Counted from the first letter of the stretch, positions 27,377 to 36,453 are shown. The stretch is DNA of 64,000 nucleotides from Brevibacillus humidisoli (GCF_020923435.1 NZ_CP087263.1:3119970-3183969); one strand, 5' to 3'. Numbers and translations: made by a program. Notes: a model not told the origin generated them from the sequence alone.

Positions 27377-29209
27377 TTACCGATAGTGATACAGGGGATT
27401 CGGCACAGGCTTGGGATCTACTTCGGTATCTTTCCATAACCGTCTTCTCGCCAACTGTTCGATCTGAATCGTTTTGGAGAACAGATCGTATCGGGCAAAA
27501 TTATGCTTGTGCTGCGGATGCTGACACTGGTAGGTATGGATCGCTTCGGCTGCCATTTCCCAAAAACGCCTCTCCTCCAGCCCGTACTGTTCGTGCAAAA
27601 AGATCCCCAATTGGCTGATGCAGACAAAGAAAAATGCGCTGTGCACAAAGTCCTTGACGGCTGATAGATCATCGGTTTGCATGAAAGAATGACGGTTGAT
27701 CGCACGATGATGAGCAGGCTCCTGGTGAAAGTCAGGGCACGCTTCCGGCTGCGACAGATGTTGTTTGGAAAAGCGAACGCCATCGTGGAAATCTTTTAAC
27801 GCGATCCGGCTGGGTCGTCCGTCTTGATGGATGAGAATGATATTTTGCGCATGGGACTCCATCGCGATGCCGTACGCGTAGAGCATGTGAATGATTGGCG
27901 TAATCGCAATCTCCAGCAGCTGACGTGTCCAGGTCTCTAGTCCAAACGCGCGTACCCATGGTTCAATCAGAGGCTGCTCTCGGTCCATGCAGCAGAGTGC
28001 ATTGAACGGAACAGCTTGTTCTCCCTCTCTCAGGTGGCGATGCAGGCTTTTTCGCCAAATCACGCCTAAACTTCCGTAGGTTTTTTGCTGCTGGAGGGGA
28101 GGGAGCTGCTCATAGTCATAGGAGATCCCGGCGAATTCAGACAAAAAGACAAAATCCAGTTTTTGAGCCGTTTCGTCCTCTTTCGTGAGCGAGCACAACC
28201 AATCCGACACAAGTGGTGCGTTCATCACGGTATGTTTTGCCAGTATTCGTTTGGTTGATGTGTTGGTGATGTTCAGCGCCAGTTTCAGATACGCCCTCTC
28301 TTTGTGGGTGAAGTTGGCCCAACTGCGAATCGACTGTTGCGGGCGGTAATCATCAGAGCCTTGACCTAATAGAACGATTTTCTGTTCGGCCAACTGACGA
28401 TGAAAGCTGGGCAGAACGATGTTCTCCCACTGCCAAGGGTGCACCGGCATGAAATAGTAGTCGTCAGCGTCCAGCCCTCTACGATGCAAGGAGGAAGCAA
28501 ACATGTCAAACACGCCATGTCCCAGTTCTTCTGTGATCATCAGCAGGTAATCCACCCCGGCTGATAGGGAAATCGCACTCTCCCCCTTCGCAACGGCCAG
28601 CCACAGCGGCCGCTGGTTTCTTTTAAACTCAGGGCCGTACAAGAGATTGTCCCGCAAGCTGAAACCGATCCGTGATTTATAGCAGGGATGATAGGGGTGA
28701 GCGTCGATGATATCTCCTTCCAACTCATCGTAGTCACGCTCTGTCCTCGCTAGGGGAGCATGACGCGACTGGTACTGGTGGGCTTGCAGATCCTTCGCCA
28801 GCGTCTGTTCCAACTCTTCCAGGAACCGCATCAGTCGTTCACCTTGCTGTACTTGTCCGAGCACTTCTTCGACGAATCCGGACACGGTGGCAGCGGTCGG
28901 CGCTTCATCGGACGGCTGGCGTATGACTGTTCCTCTGCTGACACGAAAGCGGCCAAAGCTGAATCTACGTGCGCAGGAAAAGTGATACGCTACCGGTATT
29001 CCGTCATTTGTTTTCCCTGTCAGCACCAGATCTCCTTGGAAATCTTCAGCGCGAGGCAGTCCTTCTTGAGGCACAACAATTTCCTCGTAGAGAACCGCTT
29101 CGATCAGCTGACACAGGAGTCTCTGTTCCACTTTTGCATAGGATGCGGATTGAAACGGGCTGATCCATTCTTCTGCTTCGGTCTTTTGTGCTGTTTCCGC
29201 AGGATTCAT
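27377..29209 (-). CDS. IucA/IucC-family NIS siderophore synthetase (first of three)
   Basis: 610 residues. Motifs: DAHPYHPCYKSRIGF (169-183; His171, His174, Lys178, Arg180), MPVHPWQWEN, QSIRSWANFT, ESHAQNI and KDFHDGVRFS. GTGAGGGTGG precedes ATG 29209, and a Fur box lies 46 bases further upstream. It opens the four-gene NIS operon (synthetase, synthetase, DABA aminotransferase, synthetase). Ends PNPLYHYR, a C-terminus style shared with the third synthetase (NPIYHCE). Confidence 0.92.
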   Translation of the reverse strand: MNPAETAQKTEAEEWISPFQSASYAKVEQRLLCQLIEAVLYEEIVVPQEGLPRAEDFQGDLVLTGKTNDGIPVAYHFSCARRFSFGRFRVSRGTVIRQPSDEAPTAATVSGFVEEVLGQVQQGERLMRFLEELEQTLAKDLQAHQYQSRHAPLARTERDYDELEGDIIDAHPYHPCYKSRIGFSLRDNLLYGPEFKRNQRPLWLAVAKGESAISLSAGVDYLLMITEELGHGVFDMFASSLHRRGLDADDYYFMPVHPWQWENIVLPSFHRQLAEQKIVLLGQGSDDYRPQQSIRSWANFTHKERAYLKLALNITNTSTKRILAKHTVMNAPLVSDWLCSLTKEDETAQKLDFVFLSEFAGISYDYEQLPPLQQQKTYGSLGVIWRKSLHRHLREGEQAVPFNALCCMDREQPLIEPWVRAFGLETWTRQLLEIAITPIIHMLYAYGIAMESHAQNIILIHQDGRPSRIALKDFHDGVRFSKQHLSQPEACPDFHQEPAHHRAINRHSFMQTDDLSAVKDFVHSAFFFVCISQLGIFLHEQYGLEERRFWEMAAEAIHTYQCQHPQHKHNFARYDLFSKTIQIEQLARRRLWKDTEVDPKPVPNPLYHYR

Positions 29210-29254
29210 CCACCCTCACACCTCACTTCTTGGATTGAGCATACCATCGATTAT

Positions 29255-29277
29255 TTGATAATGATAATCATCATCAA
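29255..29277. promoter_or_regulatory. Fur box (NIS biosynthesis operon)
   Basis: TTGATAATGATAATCATCATCAA contains a near-perfect Fur consensus with an extra overlapping half site. It is placed to control the minus-strand NIS operon beginning at 29209. Confidence 0.9.
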
Positions 29278-29338
29278 TCATAACGATAACCTAACTCCCA
29301 AAAAGTGTAAATGCTTCATTTGGATAATCCGAATCATC

Positions 29339-29746
29339 TCAATCGAGTATCCTCTCGTTTTGGCCGATTCGTTTTTGCTGCAGTTGATAGACAAAGTCAG
29401 CACCTGAGGCTTCTATGCCCAGTGCTTTTTTCATGTTTTGGATATGTTTTTTGACCGTATGTTCAGAGACAAACAGGGTCTCTGCAATCCGTTTCACGGA
29501 ATAGTGCCGACACAGCATGCCCGCCACCTGGCGTTGTCTTTCACTCAGTTTCCAATCTTGAGCGTCGTCATCCATTTCCAATCGGGCTGACGATGGACTA
29601 AATTCCACCGCCAACGTGATTGTTTCAGCTAGTTCCAATTCGGAAACAAGACCCACAATCCGGCGATGCAGCTCGGCAAACTGTTCTTTGGCCCTATCGT
29701 CAGAGATAGAAGTTTCCATGACCATCCTCGCTTTTCTGAAACTCAT
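29339..29746 (-). CDS. Small LuxR-type HTH regulator
   Basis: 135 residues from ATG 29746 (GGGAGGAAATGAT upstream; the earlier ATG at 29761 overlaps this site). The C-terminal half is a LuxR/GerE HTH: LSERQRQVAGMLCRHYSVKRIAETLFVSEHTVKKHIQNMKKALGI. The N-terminal half is helical with no receiver motif. It starts 54 bases after the MFS gene in the same direction and just before the Fur box of the NIS operon, so it is probably a local regulator of siderophore synthesis or export. The ligand is unknown. Confidence 0.75.
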   Translation of the reverse strand: MSFRKARMVMETSISDDRAKEQFAELHRRIVGLVSELELAETITLAVEFSPSSARLEMDDDAQDWKLSERQRQVAGMLCRHYSVKRIAETLFVSEHTVKKHIQNMKKALGIEASGADFVYQLQQKRIGQNERILD

Positions 29747-29800
29747 ATCATTTCCTCCCATTTGGCATAGAGCAGCGAATTCTGTTTCTTTGCACAGTCC

Positions 29801-31023
29801 CTATCCTGTCCGCTGGTCGACAGTCGTCTCCCGCTGAGACTGAATATGGGGGAGTACCGTCCACTTCATCCAGACGTTGTTCACCAGCAAAAAAGCGCTG
29901 AACAAATGAAGATCATCGACAGACCAAAATAAGAGGCGATGGCCCCCATTCCGACCGACCCGACCAAGCCCCCCAGGAACAAAGCGCAGTGGGAGTAGCT
30001 GTATGTTCGGCTCTCCATCCCTTTTGGCGCGTAACGACGAATCAGCACATTGATAGAGGGCGTCATGCCGCCTAGGCAGACACCGGTACAAAACCTCAGC
30101 ACGATGAGCTGCCACAATTCCGTGACGAATGCTTGCAGGACGAAGAAGAGAATCGCCCCAAACACCGCGCAGATCAGAATATAGTGTGAGCCGAACTTGT
30201 CTCCCAGCTTGCCCAGTTTAGGTGCGGCAATCATGTTGGCCACCCCCATGACTGCCGCCGTGAAGCCGGCTAAAAAAGCCAGGTTTGCCTGGCTTGGCGC
30301 CAATTGCTGCACATACAGCGGAATAAGCGGCAATGTACCCACCATCGCTAATCTGATGATGAATGCGGAGACGAACAGAGGCGCAACCGGTTTTTTGGCC
30401 ACGATGGTTTGAAAATCTTGCAGAAACCCCGTCTTCTCTTTGCTTTCCTTTTTTTCAAAGTTTTCGCTGACCAAAAAGATCACGATCAACGTAGCGGCAA
30501 ACATGCTGAATCCGAGATAGGAAAAGACGGCGCTAAATCCGAACAGATCAGCGAGCAGTCCACCCAACAAGGGACCACAAATCGTCCCCGCCACCGAGCC
30601 GGCGTGCAAAATCCCCAAGGCATATCCGGTCCGCTCCTCTGGCGTGTTGGTGGCGACCAGAGCGATTGCCGCAGGGCCAAATCCAGCTAGAATCCCGTTT
30701 ATCAAACGCAAGAACAGCAGTTGAATATGGTTCGTAGCGAATCCCATCAACGTGATCGTAATCGCCACGCCAATACCGGAACGAATCAGCATCAGTTTGC
30801 GCCCGTACTGGTCGGCAAGTTTTCCCCATACCGGTGCAAAAAGAAAGGCTGTCAGCAGGTTCGCACCAAAAATGATGCCCGACCACATGCGAACTTCTTC
30901 CGGATCGGTAAGTCCTAATTGTTGCAAGTAAAGAGGCAAAAAGGGAGTGACGCAGCTCATCGCTGCCATCGCCAAAAATTGCCCCACGTATAAAATGAAC
31001 AGGTTTCGTTTCCACGTTTCCAC
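29801..31023 (-). CDS. MFS transporter, probable siderophore exporter; frameshifted at the C-terminus
   Basis: About 400 residues, twelve-helix MFS with WGKLADQYGRKLMLIR after the second helix and NTPEERTGYALGILHAGSVAGTICGPLLGG. Start chosen at GTG 31023 (VETWKRNLFILYVGQFL, like other MFS N-termini), with GGGATGGGG upstream; frame is open to 31089. The reading stops at 29881 (SALFCW), but a one-base gain in a T6 run (plus-strand A 29889-29894) restores LLVNNVWMKWTVLPHIQ and a stop at 29801. Lies between a siderophore receptor gene and the NIS operon, which suggests export of the new siderophore. Confidence 0.78.
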
Positions 31024-31091
31024 CAGGTTGCCCCATCCCTTTCTATCGAAAAAACCTACATAATCCACAGTGAAGTGGAGCATAAGCACAT

Positions 31092-31127
31092 GAGGGGGTG
31101 ACTGACAAAGATGTCGGTCCCCCCTCG
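31092..31127 (-). other. Strong intercistronic hairpin
   Basis: GAGGGGG-TGACTGAC pairs with GTCGGTC-CCCCCTC around a 6-base loop, between the receptor gene stop (31157) and the MFS start. No T-run follows on the minus strand, so it may set differential mRNA stability between receptor and exporter rather than terminate. Confidence 0.55.
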
Positions 31128-31156
31128 CGAGCCTGCTTTTTGAAATGGGTAAAGCT

Positions 31157-32173
31157 TTATTTCACCTCAAAGTAGCGATACACATCGTCTACCATCTTCA
31201 TCGCCGCAATCGGCCCCCCTGCGTTGTTCCAAATCACCGTGTCTACCTGGTAGACTCTTCCGTTTTGAACGGCTCTCAAGTTTTTCCACAGTGGGTGGCT
31301 GGTCCATTTTTTTCGGTTTTCCAATCGACCATCGTCACGATCAACACTCGTCAAATCAAAAATGACATCCCCATCCATTTGGGGGATCGTTTCCTGGGAT
31401 GTCAGCTTGACACCCCAGTCCTCACCTTGCTGCTGAGCAGGACGAGACAGCCCCAACTCTTCTAAAACCAGGCCTGAAAAACCGGCATAAAAGATACGGG
31501 CGTGATCCGCTCGAAAGTCCACAATGGATACTTCTGTACTCAACTTCTCACCCATTTGCTCTTTGAAATGAGCCACTTTTTGATTCCACTCTGCCAAAAA
31601 TGCTTCTTCTTCCGCTACCTTATTTGCTGCTTTTGCAACCAGGCTCAACGTGGTCTTCCAGTTATCCTTATCCTCTGCAATCACCGTCGGCGCGATCGCC
31701 TTCAACTGCTCGTAAATGTTTTCGTGGCGAGATTTGGCACCGATAATCAAGTCAGGTTTGAGCTTATGAATCTCTTCCAGATTGGGTTGGGTTTCATTCC
31801 CAAGATTCGTCACTCCGTCCATCTGCTCGCGTATGTACTTATACCAAGGTTGTTCGACAAAAGACTCAACCGCACCCACCGGCTTGACTCCCAGGAGGAT
31901 GGCAGCATCATTGGCCCCTTGATAAAGAGTGACAACCCTTTGCGGTGTACCCTGAATCTCGGTGCTGCCCATCGCATGCTCAACCACTCGACTGTTTTGT
32001 TCTCCAACAGCCTGGTTTTCTTGATTCTGCTGCTCTGTCTTGCCCTGCTCCCCTGCGGCCAGTTGGTTGGAGGTAACGGCACTCTCCTGTCCAGTAGCTC
32101 CGCAGCCAGCGATGACCATCATGCACAGCAGTACTGCTGTTAGTACGAGTAAACCCCTTTTTGACCGAAACAT
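31157..32173 (-). CDS. Ferric-siderophore-binding lipoprotein
   Basis: 338 residues from ATG 32173 (GGGAGAGGGAAGAG upstream). Lipobox VIAGC (Cys24), Gln/Asn-rich linker, then a FepB-like domain: GTPQRVVTLYQGANDAAILLGVKPVGAVESF and LKPDLIIGAKSRHENIYEQLKAIAPTV. It is first in the receptor-MFS-HTH transcription unit under a Fur box. Likely receptor for the siderophore made by the NIS operon, feeding the orphan permease pair at 18-20 kb (inference from gene content). Confidence 0.9.
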   Translation of the reverse strand: MFRSKRGLLVLTAVLLCMMVIAGCGATGQESAVTSNQLAAGEQGKTEQQNQENQAVGEQNSRVVEHAMGSTEIQGTPQRVVTLYQGANDAAILLGVKPVGAVESFVEQPWYKYIREQMDGVTNLGNETQPNLEEIHKLKPDLIIGAKSRHENIYEQLKAIAPTVIAEDKDNWKTTLSLVAKAANKVAEEEAFLAEWNQKVAHFKEQMGEKLSTEVSIVDFRADHARIFYAGFSGLVLEELGLSRPAQQQGEDWGVKLTSQETIPQMDGDVIFDLTSVDRDDGRLENRKKWTSHPLWKNLRAVQNGRVYQVDTVIWNNAGGPIAAMKMVDDVYRYFEVK

Positions 32174-32212
32174 CTCTTCCCTCTCCCTTTTTGCCACTGC
32201 AGTTTTGTTTTT

Positions 32213-32234
32213 TGATATTGATTCTCATTGTTAA
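32213..32234. promoter_or_regulatory. Fur box (receptor-exporter operon)
   Basis: TGATATTGATTCTCATTGTTAA matches the Fur consensus with mismatches, about 40 bases upstream of the receptor gene start. Confidence 0.72.
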
Positions 32235-32348
32235 TTATACAAAAGGAAACGGGAACGAACATGGATAATTCCGTCCATTGTTTTGACATTTCCGGCATCT
32301 GAGGTTCTGCAGACGTGATAGCTCTTCCATCTTAAAGACTGATAAACA

Positions 32349-32376
32349 TAAAAAAATCCCGCCAGCCGACGGGATA
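32349..32376 (-). terminator. Intrinsic terminator after the ATPase remnant
   Basis: ATCCCG...CGGGAT stem (32357-32374 region) followed on the minus strand by TTTTTTT. It ends the transcript of the truncated dipeptide/metallophore-type ATPase gene. Confidence 0.78.
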
Positions 32377-32413
32377 ACGATGAAACCACGAACAGTATTT
32401 GCTTGCTCTGTCT

Positions 32414-33470
32414 CTACTGCTCCCCTACCTTGTAAATATTGTCACATAACCGATTCAAGAGACTGCTCTCGTGGCTGACCACAACGACACCAATGTCTCG
32501 GCTTTTGCAGATCCTGAGAAATGCATGCCAAATTTGGGCCTGTGTAATTGCATCCAGAATGGTGGTCATTTCGTCGGCAATAATATACTTCGTGGCGGGA
32601 TTCAGCGCACGGACAATCCAGAAGCGCTGCTTCTCACCACCGGAAAGCTCAACGGGCCAGCGGTCCATCCATTCCGCCCGTATTTCGAAAGCATCCAGAA
32701 TGTCCTGCGAGGGTGTGTAGGATTCGGTCAAAACGTCCCGCATCCGCCACTTGGGGTTAATCGCCTTTTCCGGGTGTTGGTATATCAATTGCACCGGCCG
32801 AAAAGTCCCTCGTTCCATAGGTTTACGATCTAACGTTACATGGCCTGTGCGGGGTGAGATGTACCCTGCTAAAATTCTAGCCAACGTGGTTTTTCCGCAA
32901 CCGCTGTAACCGGATAGCCCAAGCACCTCGCCTGGGGCTACTGAAATGTTCATATCTTTAAAAATCCAGCGCTCTTTTTGATAATAGTGACCCAGATTCT
33001 CTCCAATCAGAGTCATGGTGCACACAGTCCTTCCCTTGAATTCCAAATCGAAATCATTTTGCGGCAAGGCTCTCCACAACCTTTGGGTGTATTCGGTTTT
33101 CAGGCGCTCGCCCTTGCCCTCAAAAGCTGCCGCCTCGGAGATTTCCACCGTTGCTCCATCCTTGATGACAGCCACTCGGTCTGCGATTTCCAACGCGGAT
33201 ACAATATCGTGCGTTATCAGCATGACTCCCGCACCATCTTTTGCAAATTGCTTCAGTTGCTTTAAGATTTCGGAAAGTGCCTGCGGGTGGATACCAGGTG
33301 TCGGCTCATCAGCAATAACTAGCTTGACCCCCTCTCGAACACTTGTTGCAAACAACACCCTGCGGAGCATCCCACCCGACAACTCGAACGGGAATAATCG
33401 TCCATCGCTTTTTTTCAGACCGTATTGTTCAAATAGTTTTTCCTGTTTGATCTGTGCCGTTTTATCTTGA
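32414..33470 (-). pseudogene. Nickel/metallophore-type ABC ATPase (NikDE/CntDF-like fusion), 5'-truncated
   Basis: Two ATPase halves in one frame. The second is complete: Walker A GYSGCGKTT, signature LSGGEKQRF, Walker B YIIADEMTT followed by LDAITQAQIWH, as in NikE/CntF-type subunits. The first begins abruptly at about 33470 (DKTAQIKQEKLFEQYGLKKSDG) shortly before its signature ELSGGMLRR, so its Walker A and roughly the first 120 residues are gone. An internal ATG at 33382 lies inside the signature and is not a true start. Upstream is a TGA shared with the truncated MFS gene, marking a deletion junction. Permease and receptor partners are absent. Confidence 0.75.
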
Positions 33471-33475
33471 CCCCC

Positions 33476-33907
33476 TCATGCGTGTGGGGCGGCAGGTACA
33501 GATCGGGCCGGCGAAAGATGAGCCGCGTACGGCACCAGCACCCGAGCCGCGACTGAGCCCAACCCGATAAACAGGGAAGCGGCGAGAAACAACGCAGCGT
33601 TTTGGATGGCTGCTGCAACCGTCAAAACAATGGCATTGAGAAACAATAACGCAACCACAAGCTTTCGGTTTTCCAGGATGTCTCCCAAGGGCACGATAAA
33701 CAACAATCCGATTCCGTAACCGATTTGAGCGAGCGTGACAATCAGTCCTGCTGCTTCGAAAGAAAGTCCAAGCTCCAAACTAATGGGGCCAACCAAAGGC
33801 TGTGCATAATAAAGATTTGCGGCGATTAAGCCGCACGCGGCAGCGAGAATGAAGATGATCCGCGCTGAGAAAGGTTTCTCAATATTTCGATCTTCGATTG
33901 TGTTCAT
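33476..33907 (-). pseudogene. MFS transporter, 3'-truncated (N-terminal four helices only)
   Basis: 143 residues from ATG 33907 ([19 protein letters not shown]). The N-terminal half of a drug-efflux-like MFS protein is clear ([53 protein letters not shown]). After AHLSPA, where relatives continue with the central loop, the reading changes to RSVPAAPHA and stops, at the same place the ATPase remnant begins. Relatives are about 390-400 residues. It is downstream of, and probably controlled by, the TetR gene at 33966. Confidence 0.78.
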
Positions 33908-33965
33908 CTCCTGGCCTCTTTTCCGGAACGATCGTTCCTGTAATCTTAAAAAAAAAAGAATGAGC

Positions 33966-34541
33966 TTACAGCATCTCAATGACCGCATCCACCATGTCAT
34001 AAAAAACGGTCTTGTCGGTTTTTACCTTGGACAGGACATTGATACTATGATTGAGATTAAGCAAGAGGAGAGACAGAACCTTTATATCTTTCGCGGAGTC
34101 GATTTCTCCTGTCTGCTGTCCTTTACGCAAAAGCTCGTAGAAAGCCTGCTCCAATTCCTCAAAATTGTCCTGTATGAATTTTCGCAGTTGCTCATCCGGT
34201 GAATCCAATCCGATGGTTGCGTTTGTCACCAAGCATCCTTTGGGCAAATCAACGCTAAATGCGGAAGCGATATGCCGATCGAAATATTGCCGGATGCCAA
34301 CCTTGGCTGACGGCGCATGGACCAAGAGATTTCTTTTGTTTTGATTTATTTTTTTGTAATGTTGGATCGCTTCGAGATATAGCGTCTCTTTATCTGTGAA
34401 GGTTTCGTACAGGCTTGATCTGCTTAACCCCATTTCGTTTAACAAATCCGGTATACTTGTCGCGTCATAGCCTTTTTTCCAAAAAACCAGCATGGCTTTA
34501 TGAAGTACTTGCTCCCGGTCAAACTCCTTTGAGCGTCCGAT
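33966..34541 (-). CDS. TetR-family regulator, apparent ATC start codon
   Basis: 191 residues if read from an ATC at 34541. The N-terminal HTH ([48 protein letters not shown]) is only complete when the 16 codons before the first ATG (34493) are included, and those contain no ATG, GTG or TTG. GGAGGGG stands 7 bases before the ATC, precisely where relatives have their ATG. Starting at 34493 would delete helix 1. Either a rare ATC start, a start-codon mutation or a base-call error. It probably represses the adjacent MFS gene, now truncated. Confidence 0.75.
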   Translation of the reverse strand: MGRSKEFDREQVLHKAMLVFWKKGYDATSIPDLLNEMGLSRSSLYETFTDKETLYLEAIQHYKKINQNKRNLLVHAPSAKVGIRQYFDRHIASAFSVDLPKGCLVTNATIGLDSPDEQLRKFIQDNFEELEQAFYELLRKGQQTGEIDSAKDIKVLSLLLLNLNHSINVLSKVKTDKTVFYDMVDAVIEML

Positions 34542-34693
34542 AGTGACCCCTCCTTTCCGTAGCGACAGTATACCATTTCAGGAACGGTCGGTTCAGTATT
34601 TTGCAAAGATCAGTCGAACGGCCGGGCGACGAGCTTTTCCCCTTTCGCGGCAATCGTAAAAATCAGGCTTTCATGTTTGCTCCATCAGAATGT

Positions 34694-35764
34694 TTATCGG
34701 TTAGCGGCAGGTAGACAGCCGGAGAGGATGGCGCCTCCTCCCGGGTGGTTGTCTGCAGCAAGCTCGCCTCCGTGCTGGCGGATGATGCGTCGTGATATGG
34801 TAAGCCCCAATCCGGATCCTCCTGTCGCACGATTTCTCGATTGCTCTCCCCGGTAAAGAGGCTCAAAGATCCGCTGGAGATCTTCCGGCGCAAAGCCCGG
34901 CCCTGAATCGTGGATCGTGAACGCTATTCGATCTCTCTCCCGACGACATCGAACATGAATGATGCCATGTGCAGGCGTGTACCTCACAGCATTATCCAAC
35001 AAGTTACTCATCGCCCGCTCCAATACGTGTGAATCCACTCTGATCATACAGTTATCCGACTCATGATCGAAAACGATTGAGATGTGTTTCTGTTGCGCCT
35101 GCGGCTCCAGACTGTGGATCGATTTCTGAATAATGTCAAGAAAGTCAGCCGTGCTCTCACTCCGCTCGGGTTCCAGGTACTCGATTTTCGCGAAGGTAAA
35201 AAGTTCCTCAACCAACCGAGCCACTTGCGCCGACTTTTCCTTACAAACGGTCACATATTTCGCTATTTGATCCGGTGTGTGCGCAATGCCTTGTTCAAGC
35301 CCGTCCAAATAACCACGCAAGGCAAATAGCGGTGTCCGCAAGTCATGTGCCACGGCAGCGATGACGAATCTTCGTTCCTCCTCCAGCATCGCCTGTTTCT
35401 CATGCGAGCTTTGAAGTCCCTTCACCATGATTTCAAAACCGTCTTGAACCTCGGCGATTTCTCTGATCGTCGCACGGGGAAGCTGTACGTCCCAATCGCC
35501 TGCAGCAATTTGACGAGCTGCCTGACTCATCCGCTCAAGGGGAAGGAGAAGGAGCCTTCGCGTTTGCATGCCTATAATAAAGAAAGCGAGCAGAAGACCT
35601 GCGAACGCCGCAAACAAGGGAACCGTATGCGAATTCGGCCGACCCGCGGCAATATCCAACGACTGGGTCGTCATGAGATGGGCCGCCACGAAGAAAACCC
35701 AAGGCAGCAGCAGGAGGAGCACCAGGCTAAACAAGAAATACGTACGAACACGAAGCTTTCTCAT
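34694..35764 (-). CDS. Sensor histidine kinase (OmpR-partner type)
   Basis: 356 residues: two membrane helices (about 8-30 and 48-67), HAMP (about 70-122), HisKA with AVAHDLRTPL (His140), N-box SNLLDNAVRYTP, HDSGPGF, and GGSGLGLTISRRI. The region between the helices is only about 20 residues, so there is almost no extracellular sensor; this is an intramembrane-sensing-like kinase. The start overlaps the response regulator stop by 4 bases. Divergent from the DUF2306 gene. Confidence 0.9.
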   Translation of the reverse strand: MRKLRVRTYFLFSLVLLLLLPWVFFVAAHLMTTQSLDIAAGRPNSHTVPLFAAFAGLLLAFFIIGMQTRRLLLLPLERMSQAARQIAAGDWDVQLPRATIREIAEVQDGFEIMVKGLQSSHEKQAMLEEERRFVIAAVAHDLRTPLFALRGYLDGLEQGIAHTPDQIAKYVTVCKEKSAQVARLVEELFTFAKIEYLEPERSESTADFLDIIQKSIHSLEPQAQQKHISIVFDHESDNCMIRVDSHVLERAMSNLLDNAVRYTPAHGIIHVRCRRERDRIAFTIHDSGPGFAPEDLQRIFEPLYRGEQSRNRATGGSGLGLTISRRIIRQHGGELAADNHPGGGAILSGCLPAANR

Positions 35765-36453
35765 ATGATACGCCCCTCGAAGCGATAACCCACGCCCCAG
35801 ACGTTGGTCAAATATTGCGGCTGATCCGGATCACGCTCGATCTTCTCTCGAAGACGGCTCAGATGAACGCGAATCGTATGCTTATCGCCGATGCCATCCC
35901 AGAATTTCGTAAGCAATTGGTCATAGGTAAAAACCTGTCTGGGATGTTCCGCAAACAATCGGAGCAGCTCATACTCCTTCGGCGTGAGCGAGACGTTGTT
36001 TCTATCGACGAACACTTCTCGAGTGGACAAATCGAGCTTGATGCGGCCAAAGTCCAACACCTTTGCCGTGCTTGCTTGCTGCGTGCCAGCGCGTCGTAAA
36101 ACAGCCTTCACGCGAGCAACGATCTCGCCGGGTGAAGCGGTTTTGACGATATAATCATCGCCGCCAAGTGTCAGTCCGCGAATCTTATCTACATCATCGC
36201 TGCGGGCGCTCAAGAACAGGATCGGAACGTCGCTCTCCTGCCGAATGCGCCGACAGAAGTCAAATCCGTTTTGTCCCGGCATCATAATGTCTAGAATGAT
36301 GCAATGCACCTTGTGTTGCCGAAACGCTGTCCATGCTTGCGACGCGTCGTTGGCAGTTACGACCAGAAAATGGTCATTCTCCAAAAAGTCCCTCAATAGT
36401 TCAACGATGTTCTGATCATCGTCCACGACTAAGATTGTAGGTCTTTCATTCAC
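35761..36453 (-). CDS. OmpR-family response regulator
   Basis: 230 residues. Receiver with Asp11/Asp12, phospho-acceptor Asp55 (CIILDIMMPG), Ser82 and Lys104. The residue after Lys104 is Thr (YIVKTASPGE) where nearly all receivers have the cis-proline. The winged helix (about 130-228) shows LTPKEYELLRLFAEHPRQVFTYDQLL and TIRVHLSRLREKIE...LTNVWGVGYRFEG. It probably acts on the divergent DUF2306 promoter and its own operon. Confidence 0.9.
   Translation of the reverse strand: MNERPTILVVDDDQNIVELLRDFLENDHFLVVTANDASQAWTAFRQHKVHCIILDIMMPGQNGFDFCRRIRQESDVPILFLSARSDDVDKIRGLTLGGDDYIVKTASPGEIVARVKAVLRRAGTQQASTAKVLDFGRIKLDLSTREVFVDRNNVSLTPKEYELLRLFAEHPRQVFTYDQLLTKFWDGIGDKHTIRVHLSRLREKIERDPDQPQYLTNVWGVGYRFEGRII

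Noticed and set aside
33382-33384. ATG at 33382 as the true start of the ATPase gene
   Set aside because: It lies inside the ABC signature (LSGGM); coding similarity continues upstream to about 33470.
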